Source: Diplosphaera chodatii (taxonomy: Eukaryota > Chlorophyta > Trebouxiophyceae > Prasiolales > Stichococcaceae). From it: a DNA stretch of 64,000 bases. Shown piece by piece: positions 1 through 13,023 of this stretch. The notes below the pieces were generated by a model. It did not search any database. It was not told where the DNA came from and worked only from the letters and a program-made list of their open reading frames with translations. The DNA is taken from assembly GCA_032358165.1 (NCBI GenBank), contig JAALGY010000019.1, positions 1,054,001 through 1,118,000 on the forward strand, written 5' to 3'. The position numbers were made by a program, and so were the translations under genes. Each line of letters starts with the position of its first letter. Positions within the stretch are counted from its first letter, which is position 1.

Positions 1-38
1 TTGCTTTGAGGCCTGACTGTTACCAATTTCTGCTGCAG

Positions 39-217
39 AGGCGGAGGAAACTGGCCAGCCACGGCACCACTCAGAATCAGCGGCGTTCATGAGCAAGGCG
101 CAGAAGGAGATGTATGGCACGGCGGGCGACGCCGGCAGCCTGGAAGACCGTGTGACGCGCCGCAAGTACTACATTGACCGGAAGCCGGATGACAGCAATG
201 CATTCCGCCGCGGCTAG
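39..217 (+). CDS. Terminal exon of an unidentified gene (partial, 5' part outside window)
   Basis: A TGCTGCAG acceptor ends at 38 and is followed by an open frame (codons in phase from 41) to a TAG at 215-217. The visible 58 residues are rich in charged residues, with the stretch RVTRRKYYIDRKPDDSNAF close to the end. They look like the basic, disordered tail of a nuclear or RNA-associated protein, but I do not recognise the family. The gene enters from the left edge, so its start and main domains cannot be seen. An ordinary GT donor is absent before the stop, which supports this being the last exon. Confidence 0.55.
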
Positions 218-623
218 AGCTTTGCCGGATTGCGAGCTGCTCAGCCTTGGGGGCCTACTGGGCTCATGTCCCTCCGCAGATGTGTGTCTTACAGCATGCG
301 TGTGTTACTGTTGCTCACTTGAAAGTGTTAATCTGAATACCATGCTATGCAGAGCAGCGGTTTGCAGGTTCACTAGTAGGCTTGGCAATTACCCAGTGTC
401 AGCATGCCATCGAGGTCCAGCGGGCAGACGCCTAACTGCCCTCACAGCTTCCTCCCCCCAAAGCAGATCGGCGACATGCGCGGGAGCACGCGAGGTGCAG
501 CGTGTGTGCACCTCTCAAAAGCAGCACGTAGGCCACGCATGGCGAATGCTGCCAGTTCGTGGCTGCAGGGAGCGCGTATGTTGTGTTGACGTGCAGTAGC
601 ATTTGAAGTTGTCAGTGGCCACA
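218..623. promoter_or_regulatory. Intergenic spacer, 3' UTR of left gene and promoter of DHCR7
   Basis: About 400 bases between the stop of the left partial gene and the DHCR7 start codon at 624. Open frames here are short and overlap on both strands without splice-phase support. I see no tRNA, no long repeat and no obvious TATA box. Both genes run in the + direction, so the spacer should hold the upstream gene's 3' UTR and the DHCR7 promoter. Confidence 0.4.
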
Positions 624-3434
624 ATGGTACAGACGCGCAGGCAGAGCCTGGTAGCAACAGGAGGTGATGCGACACCACCTCGCACCCCGAATGTAACCAA
701 ATCGCCTGCCAAGACGCCAGCCACAAATGGCAGGCGTAGCAGCAAGTCGAAAGACTGGGCATCAAGCCACGGGACAGGCGACCGATCTGGCGCCTGGGGC
801 CTGTCCGGCACGCTCGGGCAGTATGTCAGCGTCGGGGGCACGCTGTTTCTCATCGCCATCACCCCCATCTTCGCAATCCTCATGTGCGCCCAGAAACAGT
901 CCATCAGCCGCCAGCGCAACTTACCATGCAATAGAACCTTGCCTAGTGCACGAAGTTTTGAGAGGTGTGGGCACGTCTGCTTGCAGGACGTTCACCTATG
1001 TGCACCTGGACGCGTCAGTGTTGGCTTTGTGGAAGTACTACGAGAAGCTCGGCGTGCGTGGCCTGTGGGATGCCATGCCGCGGCCTACACCGGACGCCTG
1101 GACGCACGTTGCGGTGTTTGGCGTCCTGGAGGCCGCGTTGCAGATGCTGCTGCCGGGCAAGGAGCACAAGGGGCCTGTCACCCCGAACGGCAATGTGCCA
1201 GTCTACAAGGTGCATGCCCGCGATGTCAGTCAGTGTGGGGAAGTTTCCCCTGGCCCATATTGAAAGTCCGCCACGCACATGTCTCTGCCTGGACGGTGAA
1301 TTGAGATCCCAGCAGCTACAAGCTGCGCCGCATATTTCCGTGGTCTTACGACCCGGAGGTAAAGCAACTGCGATGCAAACGCTGATTGCAGGCCAATGGT
1401 GTGGCTGCTTTCCTGACGACGCTGGCGCTGTTTTTCAGCACATGGAGGTCTGCAACATTGACTTAGGTTGCATGCTGACCTGCGTGCTAAGTGCACTGCT
1501 GTGACACAACTGAAGGGGCTGCCACTATCTCCTATATTTGCAGGTTGGGCTGGTTCGATCCAGCACATGTGTATGACATGATGACGGAGATCATCTCGAC
1601 TTTGACGGTCTTCAGCTTGGGCTTTTGTGTGTTCTTGTACCTCAAGGTGGGTCTTCAGCTCGTGCAGCAACCGGACTTATATGGTCATTGCTAGTGTGTG
1701 TGGATTAAGGCTGGACCTGGCCTGGCACACCTGACTGCAGGGACACTTTGCACCGTCCAGCACTGATTCCGGCAGCACCGGCAGCATCATCTTCGACTTC
1801 TACTGGGGTGACCGCTGGGAAGTCTTGCAGTAGTGCTGATCAGGATGGTTAGATCGTGACCCTGCTGTTGCACTCTGAGCAGTCTTTGACATGCTTCATC
1901 AGATGACTGATCACCTGCTGCAGGCATGGAGCTCTATCCACGGATTGGCAGCTTTGATCTCAAGACTTGGACCAACTGCCGCATGGGCATGATGTCGTGG
2001 GCGGTGCTCATCCTGTGCTACGCCGCCAAGCAGCGCCAGCAGTACGGCAGCGTCGCGGACTCGATGCTGGTCTGCGTGTGCCTGCTGGAGCTCTACATCT
2101 TCAAATTCTTCCTGTGAGCCACTTTGACGCACCATCACACAGCATGCTGCAACGCTTGCTAAAGTGAGCTTGGGGCCCAGGGTGTGTCTGGTCAGCCTCA
2201 TCACCCGGTCTGCTGCAGGTGGGAGACTGGATACTGGGGCACAATGGACATCATGCATGATCGTGCTGGGTACTACATTTGCTGGGGCTGCCTGGTGTGG
2301 GTGCCCTCGGTGTACACCTCCCCGGCGCTGTTCCTAACAATGGTGAGGGATGAGCTGAAGCTGCCGAGCCGGCATTCGCTCAGCAGCGTCTATCAGTACT
2401 CCATCGGATACAAGCATAGTCTTGGCGACCGCTTCCTTTTGCTGTATCATCCTGTTATGCTACCAGTCTGACGACGTGGCTTCGGTCATGCTGCAGCACC
2501 CCTATCAGCTGGGTGTGCCGCTGGCAGTGCTCAACGCTGTGGCGGGCGCAGCGGCCATCTACATCAACTGGGACTCAGACCACCAGCGGCAGGTGGACAC
2601 AAAGACTGTAGGGCGTGCACCTAGCGTGTGAGCAACTGCAGACTCCACAGACTGTTCATTTATCACAATAGTTTGTGAAGTGCCGCAAAACAGAAAGTCC
2701 TGGCCGCAGGTGTTTCGGGCGACGGGCGGCAAGGCGCTTGTCTGGGGCGCCAAGCCGCGCAAGATCACCGCGCACTACACCACAGCCGATGGCACGCCAA
2801 AGACCTCGCTCCTGCTGGCCTCAGGTGGGTGACACTCGTGCACTGACCGGCTTGTACCAACAGCAGATGGATTTGCCAGGTGTAGCTTCTGAGCATCGAT
2901 ACCCAAATCTCCTATTCAAACGGCATTGCGTTTGCTGCTTTTGCATGGGGTACGTGCAGGTCAACGTGACATGCTGGGTGCAGGTTGGTGGGGGTTGTCG
3001 CGACACTTCCACTATGTGCCGGAGATATCGGCGGCGTTCCTGTGGACGGTGCCTGGCGGCTTCACGCACCTGCTGCCCTACTTCTATGTCGTGTTCCTCA
3101 CGCTCCTGCTCACGGTGCGGGACGCCACAAAGTCCGTTTGACCACTTCCTGGTAACCTCAAACGCTGTGGAAACCGGTATCTGCTTGGGTGCTTGGGGCT
3201 CCTTTCAGCTGGTGCCAGTTTTGTATCCAAATATACGTCCTGTAGGGCCTCCTGCAATGCTGCGCATAGCTATTGTGGCTGCGCACGACCTGCAGCATGT
3301 GCCGCCATGCATCGCTCGTTGGCTTGCAGGACCGCGCCTTTAGGGACGATGAGCGGTGCAGAGCGAAGTATGGAAGCAGCTGGAAGCGATACAGCGAGTT
3401 GGTGCCTTACAAGATGGTGCCTTATGTGTGGTGA
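624..3434 (+). CDS. DHCR7: 7-dehydrocholesterol (delta-7 sterol) reductase, 11 exons
   Basis: Reduces the C7-C8 double bond of 5,7-dienol sterols with NADPH in the ER membrane, a late step of phytosterol/cholesterol synthesis (DWF5 in plants). Exons: 624-883, 987-1209, 1392-1447, 1544-1646, 1741-1807, 1924-2113, 2219-2342, 2467-2592, 2710-2824, 2984-3114, 3330-3434. Phases join to a 499-residue protein. Diagnostic stretches in order: EAALQMLLPGKEHKGPV, the FDFYWGMELYPRIG motif across the exon 5/6 junction, GYWGTMDIMHDRAGYYICWG, WWGLSRHFHYVPEISAAF, and the C-terminal DDERCRAKYGSSWKRY with a YVW end. Many hydrophobic segments fit a polytopic membrane enzyme. The first 40 or so residues are basic and serine/threonine-rich, longer than in Arabidopsis. 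TM7SF2/C-14 reductases are relatives, but the MELYPRIG and MDIMHDRAGYY context fits the delta-7 enzyme best. Confidence 0.95.
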
Positions 3435-3712
3435 GCGCCGCAGGACAAAGCTGCGTACCATTGTAGTTGGCATACGCTGGGGCAGTTGTGCGGGGTCTGA
3501 GCGACGTGCGAGGAGTGTAGAGTGAGCAGCATTGAGTGGCATTTCGAAGACTGGTGCTCCGTTGTTGACTACGTGATTTCGGTTGTCGCAAGGCAGAGCA
3601 CCAGGCATCGTCTGCAACAGTCTAACCTGATGTTGCAATGCTCCTGAGAACCAATGCGCACCATACGCTTCCACTCGCATCAGACAGCTCTCGGCAGCGA
3701 CCACCCCCCATG

Positions 3713-6700
3713 TTAGCAGAACATATATGTCGGGGTGTCGGTGTTCTTCAGCATCTTCCTGCTTCGAGTGCTGCCAACCACCCGCTCCAGGGCCCCTGCA
3801 GCAAACCATGACAACGATGCCTGCTGCTGCAGCCAGTGCAAGGTCGTAACCACATTGTCAGCAGCACTACTGGCAACACAAGCCAGCTCACAGACGGTCA
3901 GCTGCATCCGCACCTGCGTCCTCTGCTGCAAACAGGGTGGTCACGGTGGCATGCGCTGCCGCAGCGTCGCTGCCGATGGTATTGACCAGCTCTGCGTAAA
4001 AGTGCGCATGGAGGGGCAGCTGGTAGAACACCACGTCCTGAAGCAAAGCAATAGTTGCGCAGCGTCAACCCCTGTCAATAGAGCAATGCAACGTGCCGTA
4101 TGCCCACACACGCACAAGCGATGCGCCTTGATGATCCAGAGCAAAGATGCCACCGCATATTTGTGAGAGGTGAACAACATGGGGGGTGCATAAGAGGGGG
4201 AAGCGTGCCCGGATGCCCCGCAGGCGGTGGCGGTGGTAGAAGTGTGCCCGCTCAGTGTACAGCAGCAGCGGCGCGCGCCCATCAGCAAAGTGCGACCTTG
4301 CGCGTGCCGCCTCAGAGTGCCCAGCATACTCGCTCACTTGCGCAAACTCTGCCGCTTCAGCCTGCAGTCACGAGGGCAGGTGGGAGCCTCAGTACGATTC
4401 CCTCCGCGCCTTGATCAGTGCCTGCATTGACATCGTGGAATGGGATGCTTTGGGTTGAGCTCCTAAGTGCAAGACAATGACTGCATGGCAGCACATGTGG
4501 CACATCTGCTGCTGTCCACCTGCAGGAAGTTGCGGATGCGCACATAGTCGAAGTACGACGACACGAAGAGGAGTTGGCCTGCACAAGAGGGCATGCAGTG
4601 CCTGAGATCAGCTGCGTTCACTCCGCAACATGGAGCAGTGATTGCCTGCAGCATGTAAAGTAGTGCAGCAAAGGTGAGCGGCACCGATGTGGCATCGATG
4701 CGCATGCATTGAGCGGCTTCACCTGTGGCACCGCTGGACTGGAGACGCGGCCAGGCTGCTGTGCGGAAGTGCTCAAAACGTGCATCGGCCGGCGTGTGCC
4801 TCTTGCTATCGCCGCTGCCTATGCTGCTGCTGCCAATGCGTTCAAATATCTGTCGCAGCTGTGGCACTATGCTGGAAAGCACCCCCTGTGCACGACAGCA
4901 GAACCGATCGCAAGCAAGTGAACCCTCTACATGAATCAGCAGTTTTATGGTCGTCGAACCACATGCCAGTCACAGCACGCTTCCTTAATGAGGGGTGGTT
5001 CACCTGCTGCTGCACCCTGGCAATGGCACGGCCGGCCCAGTTGGTGCAGCGGTGTGCAGAAAGAGCATTGAGCTCCGGAGACGAGAACGAGCTCAGGACG
5101 ATGGTCTGCCGGAATGCTTGTGCCTGCATGCAATCATGTGTCGACCATCGCCGATGTTCTGACAATGGTGGTTTGTTTGCAAGGGGCGTAGTCGCAATGT
5201 TGTCACATGACTGAGCGGCTTGCTGCAACGACGGTTGCGTTGAACTCCTGGCACATGGACCAGGTGCGGCGCACCTGGCCGTCAAGGTACCATGGCCGCA
5301 CCCGCATCACATCTGCTGTCTGAGCTTTTGGCAAAGCGTTCAGGTTGTTGAACACTGCATGCCAGAAGTAACGATGCTGTCAGTCACAGAACCCTCTGCA
5401 CAGCAGAACGGGCATGGTCATTTTGGTACAAGACTCAGAGACGAGTGCGATGGTCGTGCATTGCCTCTGGCTGACACATTCCTTGTCAACCCATTTCACA
5501 TTTACCTTCCATGACGTGCATCCAGTTCTGCATGAGCAGGACGTCTGCGCGGGCCACCACAGCAACCTCGATGGAGGTCAGAAAGTCGGCAGCGCCCGTG
5601 TCGCCGCCGCCAGCAGCCTCGGTCAGCAGCGTGGTGAGGCCCAGGGGCGACGCCACAATCACATCCGACTGCAGGAACTCCGAGTACAGCCGGACAGCAC
5701 CGCTGCGTGCAGCCCAAGTATCACATCAGCTTGAAACCTCAAATATCAGACGCTCTGCCGCTGCTTATGAAGCACTTGCATTGTCACAAGGTAAACACAC
5801 GCAGCTTGCCGATGATGGCGAGTTGGCATTGGCCTGGCATGCACACACGCAGGCAAGACCCACCGGGTCAGCTTGATGCCAATGCGGAAGTGATCATCGC
5901 AGTTGCCAGCGAACAGCGCTTGGTGCTCTGCTGGCTTGCGAGCAGCTGCGCCCGTTGCCTGCACACACCCGCCCGTCAATCTGACAAAGACTTCTATTGC
6001 AAACACTTCTACGTGCACCACTTAGTGAGGATCAGGTGATGTGTAAGTGGACACAAGCACACGAGGGTGCAGCCCCGGTTCCTCAGCCGCACCTGCGGTG
6101 TATCGTCCTCATCGCCAAACTCGCGCACAAAGCGGTCCTTGTGCTGCACTGAGTCGGTGCGCGTCTCCGCCTGCGCCAGGGCCGCCAGCCGCAGCACCAC
6201 ACCCAGCGCGGCGTTGCGAAAGGGCACCAAAATCAGCACCTGCACACATGTACAACCTCTTATCTTTGCATGTTTACCAAACCACCATTGTACTCTGCAG
6301 ACCCATAGCACACCCTCAGGTGTGTGCATGCGTGGCTGTTACGATTCACGAGCATTGCTCTACAGTTGTGGCGTTGAAACAATGTGGCATCCTCCACGGG
6401 CAGTTAGGGCAAGCAGAGCCCTGACACAGCACATGTGGCGCTGCATTCCGCAGCATGCCCACCTTTGGGCGGGTGAAGCCCTGGTCCCGTGGCGCATCGG
6501 CGCTGCCTTTCGGGGCGCCCTTCAGCTGCTCGTTGCCCTTCTTAATGGCGTCCGCCGCCTTGTTGCAGTGGTTCAGGCAGTGCAGCAGCACCGCATCCAT
6601 GGCAGCGTCCTGCGTACCCACCCTGCAGCATGTAGTTGCACACAGTATTGAAGCATATCTTGCTTGTGCTCGGATACAACCGGGGGGTTGTGCTCGGCAT

Positions 6701-7919
6701 ACCCGAAAATCTGCACACAAGGCAGCAATCCGTGGTGATTTCTGCATCCTTTCATGCGGCTGAGCACCTGTCGGGGTAGCCATGTGTCGGCATTGTGATG
6801 TCCCGGTAGCTGTTCAGCACAGCAAACAGCTTTGCCTGGTCCTCGTCCACGAAATGGCCGCCTGCATATCAAGCAGAGTGCAGTCAGAGCCTTAATGGGT
6901 TTCTTTCATGATTGCTGCTGGTATGTGACGACAAGAGACCAGAAAAGTACAGCATCAGACTGTGCAGGTTGCTGCAAACATCACCAGCTGCCATGCCTGT
7001 TTCATCGCCATTTGTGACTGCCTGGGCCTCCTGCCCATGCACATCTGCCCACCGCCGTCGCAGGCGCTCCTTTATGCTGTACGCTTGCAAGTGTACTGGT
7101 GCCTGCCATCATGCGCATGACGAACAATGCTTGCACTGACTTTCGCCTGGCAATCCCGATCCAAATGTTGCAGACCACAGCTGAACAGAGCATAGCAAGA
7201 CGATGCACGCCCCACCGTGGCAACTGGGGTGCCCTGCACAGCCCACGAGGAGCCGTCGGCGGCCTTGGCACCGCCAAATGCCATTGCCAACGGGCCGTCA
7301 GCAGCTCGTTGCACTGGCGCCGCTTGCCTATGGATGCCAGTTTCTTTGTGAAGTTCGCATTGCCAGGCCACTGGTGCTGCTTTAGTTATTTAGTTTGGAC
7401 TGCAATGCTTCTGCACCGAACCTGTCAAAATGCTCCGCAAAGGTGTCCAGCGCTGCTGCCGAGTCGAAGGTCAGCCTCTCAGCATGCAGTGCCTCCTTGG
7501 CCGCTGTGGGAATGCTGCCATTAGTCCCCTGCTGCTGTTCCACGGCGTCGCCTGCACATCTGACAGATGGTATGGCACACGTGCTACTACGCCACATTCT
7601 CACGGCATGACATGCAAGGCCACTTGATACAACAAGCCTGCACACCCGTTTTCCTGCGCTTGTGCAGCAGGGACGCCTTGCTTTCGCCACGGCCCGACTT
7701 GCCATCCTGCTCCGTTTTCCTGCTTGCGAACATTCCTTGTTAATTGACGCCTCTGCACTCGGACGCAATCACCGCCGCATGAGAACATGCAGGGTGCAGC
7801 ACACAGCAGAGCAGTCACCGCAGCCGGAGGCGCTTTGTCGCCTTCAACGAGCTGATGAGGCCTGCAAATGCAGCACTTGCATCAATCTCTGCATCACTGT
7901 CCTCTGCTGCATCCGCCAT
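3713..7919 (-). CDS. UTP25: U3 snoRNA-associated protein 25 (digestive organ expansion factor homolog)
   Basis: Component of the nucleolar small-subunit processome, needed for 18S rRNA maturation; it has a degenerate DEAD-helicase fold. Start ATG at 7919-7917; exon 1 7919-7819 gives an acidic then basic N terminus, followed by exons 7722-7646 and 7551-7422. Family landmarks in order on the minus strand: KERLRRRWADVHG (near 7060), DEDQAKLFAVLNSYRDIT (near 6850), RDQGFTRPKV followed by LILVPFRNAALGVV (6500 and 6230), FAGNCDDHFRIGIKL (5900), LYSEFLQSDVIVASPLGL (5690), LLFVSSYFDYVRIRNFL (4570), LLLYTERAHFYHRHRLRGIR (4260), VVFYQLPLHAHFYAEL (4020), and the C-terminal LERVVGSTRSRKMLK with a TAA stop at 3715-3713. 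Inner exon borders between 7420 and 6900 are less certain. It is head-to-head with TypA. Confidence 0.92.
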
Positions 7920-8157
7920 TGCCGCAGCGATAGGCGCTGTGCAGATCGATGCAGGATATCAGGTGGTGGCGGTGCTGGCCCACCACATATAGGATATCAA
8001 GCATCAAATGCACTGTGGGGGTGAGCTGTGCGTGATACGTTCCGGCCGCCTTGCTAAATGCTTCAGTGGAGCCTCAGCAGCCAGTTGTACGGCTGTACCA
8101 GCAGAGCACAGCCAGCGTGCCCATCTGCACAGGCGCACTCTGCATTTTCCAGACAGC
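7920..8157. promoter_or_regulatory. Divergent promoter between UTP25 and TypA
   Basis: The two start codons (7919 on minus, 8158 on plus) are only 238 bases apart, so both genes must start transcription here or within each other's 5' UTR. The nonamer AGGATATCA occurs twice in direct orientation, at 7953-7961 and 7991-7999. Between the copies GGTGGTGGC and GCCCACCAC could pair partly. No TATA box is evident. Confidence 0.5.
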
Positions 8158-11100
8158 ATGGCGATGCTGGTGCAGCGCCTGCTGTCAGCTCGTGCGCTTG
8201 TTGCATCGGCGCTGGTGCAGCAGCTGACACCAGCGATTGCATTGTCGGGGCGGCTGGTGTCGGAGCTGCCAAGCCTCTCCACCTTTGCACCGACCAACAA
8301 CTCATCCAGCGTCCGGCACAATCACCAGAGTAGCATACAGAGTCCTGTGGACCCTCAGAAACTTCGCAACTTCGCTGTCATAGGTATGTGAGGCAACAAG
8401 TGAGGAGTGTGTTCGGATTCTACATTCCAGCATTTGTGCGATTGTTCCTGCTGCGAACATACTTCTGCATGGTGTGCGGACTGGCTCTTCGAAGCAGCCA
8501 GTCGATACACAAGAGCGATGGCAGATTCGCCTTCAGGCCCATCTGCACTCCTGCAGCGCATGTCGACCATGGCAAGACCACGCTCATGGACCAGCTGCTG
8601 CGGGCGTGTGGGGTGGAGACCGGCACTGACCGCTTCATGGACAGCAATGCCCTCGAAAAGGAGCGTGGCATCACAATTTCATCAAAATACACCTCCATGC
8701 AGTGGCGGGGGCACGTGCTCAATGCAGTCGACACGCCCGGACACGCCGACTTCGGTGGGTGCCCGTCTCGTTGGCTGTTGCAGCAAACGTATTGATCGAC
8801 TCTGGTTGCCTGCGCTGCATGATCACATACTCTGTAAACTGTTCTGGAAGTGCTGCTGCATGCCATTGCAGGTGGTGAGGTAGAACGGTAAGCTGTACCT
8901 GGTGCCCAAGTGGCCCTGGCCGCCGCAGATGTACATGCTGTGCTCAACGTGCATGATAATTGCCGTTGCTGTCGCTACCGCGTCACTCCGACATAGCACT
9001 CAGGTGGCTGCGCATGTCCACATGTCTGCAGGGTGCTCGGCATGGTGGATGGCGCGCTGCTGGTGGTGGATGCCAACGAGGGGGCGCTGTCACAAACAAA
9101 GTTCGTGCTCGGCAAGGCCTTGCGCAGCGGTCTCCACCCCATCGTCGTCATGAACAAGGTGGATACCAGCTACTTCGAACCGGCACTGTGTGCAGTCCTT
9201 GTGTTGATATGTTGATGGTTTCTCCTCACGCCCCCTGTCAACTGTGTGCAGGTCGACAGACCAGGGGCGACGGCAGAGCGGTGCGGCGAGGTGGAGGCGG
9301 GGCTGTTTGACCTGTTCGCCTCCCTGGGCGCCAGCGAGGAGCAGCTCGACTTCACTGTGCTGTACGCATCCGCCCGTGAGGTGTGCCGCTGACCGCTCGA
9401 CTGCGCACGATACATGGTACTGCATGGACCAATGCAGGACATCGACAGGATATTATGTGGATGGGCGGCGGCGGCGTCTCCCTCAACAGTGAGCTGTGCT
9501 ACAGGGGTGGGCGGCGGCGGAGCTGCCGGAGAGCAAGGAGCGGCCGGAGGGGGGCAGCCTGGCGCCGCTGCTGGACGCCGTCACGCGCCTGGTGCCCGCG
9601 CCCTCCGGCCTGCTGGACGCCGACACCAAGGTCCGCGCTGCCCTGACAGCCCCCCTGGCTGACGGCTGTGATGCCGTTCGACGGGCGTCAGCCTGGCTGG
9701 CTGTTCGAATGCAATTGAACACATGGGTTGCCTGATGAGACCACTGTCGTCGAAGAAGTGATGGTGTACCTTTTGTGACGGTCGAGTGCGCTGCACGCCC
9801 TGGCCTGGGACAGCAGCACGATTAAATGATGAAGTCAACTTGTACAGATGCTGGTGACCATGATCGACGACGACCCCTTTGTCGGGCGCATTGCCACGGG
9901 ACGCATTGCCTCGGGGGTTGTCAAGGTCAACGATCGCGTGAAGGTCATCACCCGCGACGGTGCAGCAACCCAACCCTTCCCCTGACATCGCCAACTTTGC
10001 CGCAGTACAGTGTGGCAGCCAACTACACCAGTCCCTGCGGGTAGTGCTGGCCTTGCGATGCTGGACTCCGTCTTTGGCCGTATAAGCTCTGAAAGAGTGC
10101 GATCAATTGGTCTCCTTTCCCCGCTGCGCAGGCGTGTCTGGACAAGCGGCAAAGGTGACGCGCATCATGAAGCGCGCCGGCGCTGGCTCAGATGAGCTGC
10201 CGGCCGCCGGCGCCGGCGACATTGTGTCCATCTCCGGCGTAGCCGGCGTTGGCATCGCCGACACCATCTGCAGCCCAGCAGTCGAGGAGGGCCTGCCGCC
10301 AGGGCACATTGAGCCGCCCACCCTCAGGTCTGTCTCAGCAACTCTTACCACACCACAGCACTGCAAAATCCACAGACACCAGGTTCACTGGTTGTACCAG
10401 GATCACCGGTCGTACCAGCCCATGAACAAGGTCGAAACCCTCAATATCTGCCCTCAATATCAGTGTTTGACATGCTGCAGTATGGTGTTCTCGCCCAACG
10501 ACTCGCCGCTGGCGGGGCGCGAGGGCACCCACCTCACTGGCAGCAAGATCGGCGACAGGCTCAAAGCCGAGGCAGCCACCAGCGTCTCACTGAGGGTGCA
10601 CTGCGCAGCGCACTGCATGGCTCGTTGGGGCAGCCCACTCAGGTGCATGCATTGCATGTGGATTCTGTGCTGAGCACCAACATCCTTTGAGTCTGGCCGC
10701 GCAGGTGCTGCCGGCAGGCGACAGCGGTGAGAGCTTTGAGGTGCAGGCGCGCGGGGAGCTGCAGCTTGGGCTGCTGATGGGTGGGCGCACATGAAGCTAT
10801 GGGGCCAGTTGCTATGCGCTGTGGTGTTGAGGCTGCAGCATGGCGAGCGCTTCACTATCGCTTCATGGTCGCCTGCCTGACACTGTGCCCTGCTGTGCAG
10901 AGAACATGCGGAGAGAGGGCTTCGAGTTTGCAGTGTCCCCGCCCAAGGTGGTGTACAGGTGTGCTGAGCATATGGAACATCTCAACCCTCAGGCCGAGAA
11001 AATCTGAGTACACCTTCATGCTCGATCACCTTGCCACCAGACATCCCACCATAATGGGCTGGGGTGTCACACGGGGATGCTGCACTGCCGAGGGAGCCCA

Positions 11101-12585
11101 AGGACCGCTGCTCGTGTGCTGCAGGGTGGAGGAGGGCGTGCGCAAGGAGCCATTCGAGGAGCTGATGTGCGAGGTTGAGGACGACCACACGGGCGGCGTC
11201 ATCGAGGCCGTCACCCTGCGCAAGGGCGAGGTGCGGCGGGCGGTTCCCGTGGCACGTGCTGCATGCTATAGGTGTCTCGAACTGTGCAAGCAGAAACTGC
11301 TGACCTTGCGCACCCTGCAGCTCCATGCAGACAAACCTCTTTGAGAGGCAGCAAGCAACGAGGACCGATACACCAATCACTTGTTACACTCTATGCTTCC
11401 ATGCAGCTGCTGAACATGGAGCCGGTTGAGGGCGAGGGCAAGCAGCACCTCAACTTTGCCGCGCCGTCACGCGGCCTCATCGGCTTCCGCTCCCAGGTCT
11501 GCTGTTGAGCACACCCTCTGCTGTGGTTGAGCATGAGCACACTCTATGTGGCACATCACCGCTGTATGTGAGCGGAGCTGAACACCTCCTTTTGCTAACG
11601 TGCTATCTGCTATGCTGCAGTTTGCAACACTGACACGCGGCGCTGGACTCATGCACCGTGCCTTCTCCCAGTACCGGGCGTATGCCGGGCCGCTTGACCG
11701 CATCAGAAAGGGCGCCCTCGTCTCTATGGCAGGTGCTGCACTGCGCAGCTATCAACATTGTACACGCTAGCAGCTGCTTGCTGCACCGGACATCAGCTGC
11801 GGGGTACGCGGGCAGCATATCCAGGCTTGCTCAGCAGTCAGAGATCTGCTGACCGGATCATAACCAAAGTAGTATAGGCTCTATTGACATTCCGCCTGTA
11901 ATCTTTCCACCTGCAGAGGGCACGACGACGCTGCATGCACTGGGGGAGCTGCAGGTGCGGGGCACGCTGTTCATCGGCACGCACTCCGCAACATACAATG
12001 GCATGATCATTGGCGAGTCCGCACGAGAGGCAGACATGGAGGTGGAGCTTCCAGTCCATCATTGCATGCCCTTGGCATTTTCTACGTCCTCGACGCTTTT
12101 GCTATTTGACATCAAATTCTCGTGGGCATGCTGCAATGCGGGCTGAACAATGCTCCATCTGCAACTTTCAGGTCAATCCTGTGCGGGAGAAGAAGCTGAC
12201 GAACATCCGCACGACGGCAGCCGATGAGAAGGTCTTCCTGCAGCCGCCAAAGCGCATGACACTGGAGGATGCCATTGGTACGTGTATTTCTTCATTCTGC
12301 TCACACGTCGGTTGAAGACGCATATGTCTTGCAGTCTTTTGACATGCCAAATCAGCTCATGTGCAGGGTATGTTGGCGCCGATGAGCTGATAGAGATCAC
12401 GCCAACACAGATCAGGTGCATAGTATGAGCAGCAGAGCTCTGATGCCCTGTCTCCCGGCAAGGGTCAGTGCGCTTCCAGATGGCATCGATATAGCGACTG
12501 ATCGGACAGCTTGCGAACACGCAGGTTACGGAAGAGGGTGCTTGATTCAAGTCAACGCAAAGCCAGTGCCAGACGAGCGAAGTGA
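8158..12585 (+). CDS. typA: TypA/BipA-family translational GTPase, probably organelle-targeted, 18 exons
   Basis: Ribosome-binding GTPase of the EF-G/LepA superfamily; organellar copies act in plastid or mitochondrial translation and stress tolerance. Exons: 8158-8383, 8557-8754, 8872-8887, 9032-9158, 9252-9380, 9505-9630, 9848-9959, 10132-10327, 10481-10595, 10705-10780, 10901-10958, 11125-11230, 11407-11496, 11621-11732, 11917-12041, 12172-12277, 12367-12415, 12525-12585; 675 residues. G1 reads [10 protein letters not shown]3 [15 protein letters not shown]4 MNKVD. Later hallmarks are [55 protein letters not shown] and the tail [13 protein letters not shown]. The leader [17 protein letters not shown] is basic with no acidic residue, like a mitochondrial or plastid presequence; which organelle cannot be decided by eye. 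An in-frame upstream ATG-initiated extension from 8008 is possible but looks non-coding. Exon 3 is only 16 nt. Confidence 0.94.
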
Positions 12586-13023
12586 GCCAACATCCAGGCC
12601 TGGCCACAGCGCATGTTTATGCAGAGGTGCAACAGTGTCGGTTGTGTTGATTCGTCACTATGGCTTGCGACACTATATACTTTGGTCAGCAGTGTGCTTC
12701 TTCTTATTGTTTTGCACCTCTCAGCATACGGTAAATTTTGGCTGCGTCATGATAGAACCACACTCAGCAAAGCAGTCCACTCAGTTGTTGCATGCGTTCT
12801 ATCGAAGCTGCCTACGGCTCGTGCAGAGTGCATTCCTTCAACATCAAATATCACGCGACCACATGTGCTGTTGTAGTTGCCTGCACACAACAGTATCAGA
12901 GCCTTGATACAACTGGCGATGCCTTGCAGGAGACAGCCTAAGCACCGGTGCGCTTGCCACAAGCTCTTCTCGCATCAGGCAGCAGTGCAGTGTAACACCT
13001 GGTACAATCAGCGCAGCACAGGT
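12586..13023. other. Convergent intergenic region between TypA and FKBP
   Basis: Both flanking genes end here (TypA stop at 12585, FKBP stop at 13024 on minus), so it should be two 3' UTRs. It is more AT-rich than its surroundings. I see no RNA gene or repeat, and no supported open frame. Confidence 0.4.

Noticed and set aside
8008..8157. In-frame N-terminal extension of TypA
   Set aside because: It would fill most of the 238-bp divergent promoter, and the ATG at 8158 already begins a presequence-like leader.
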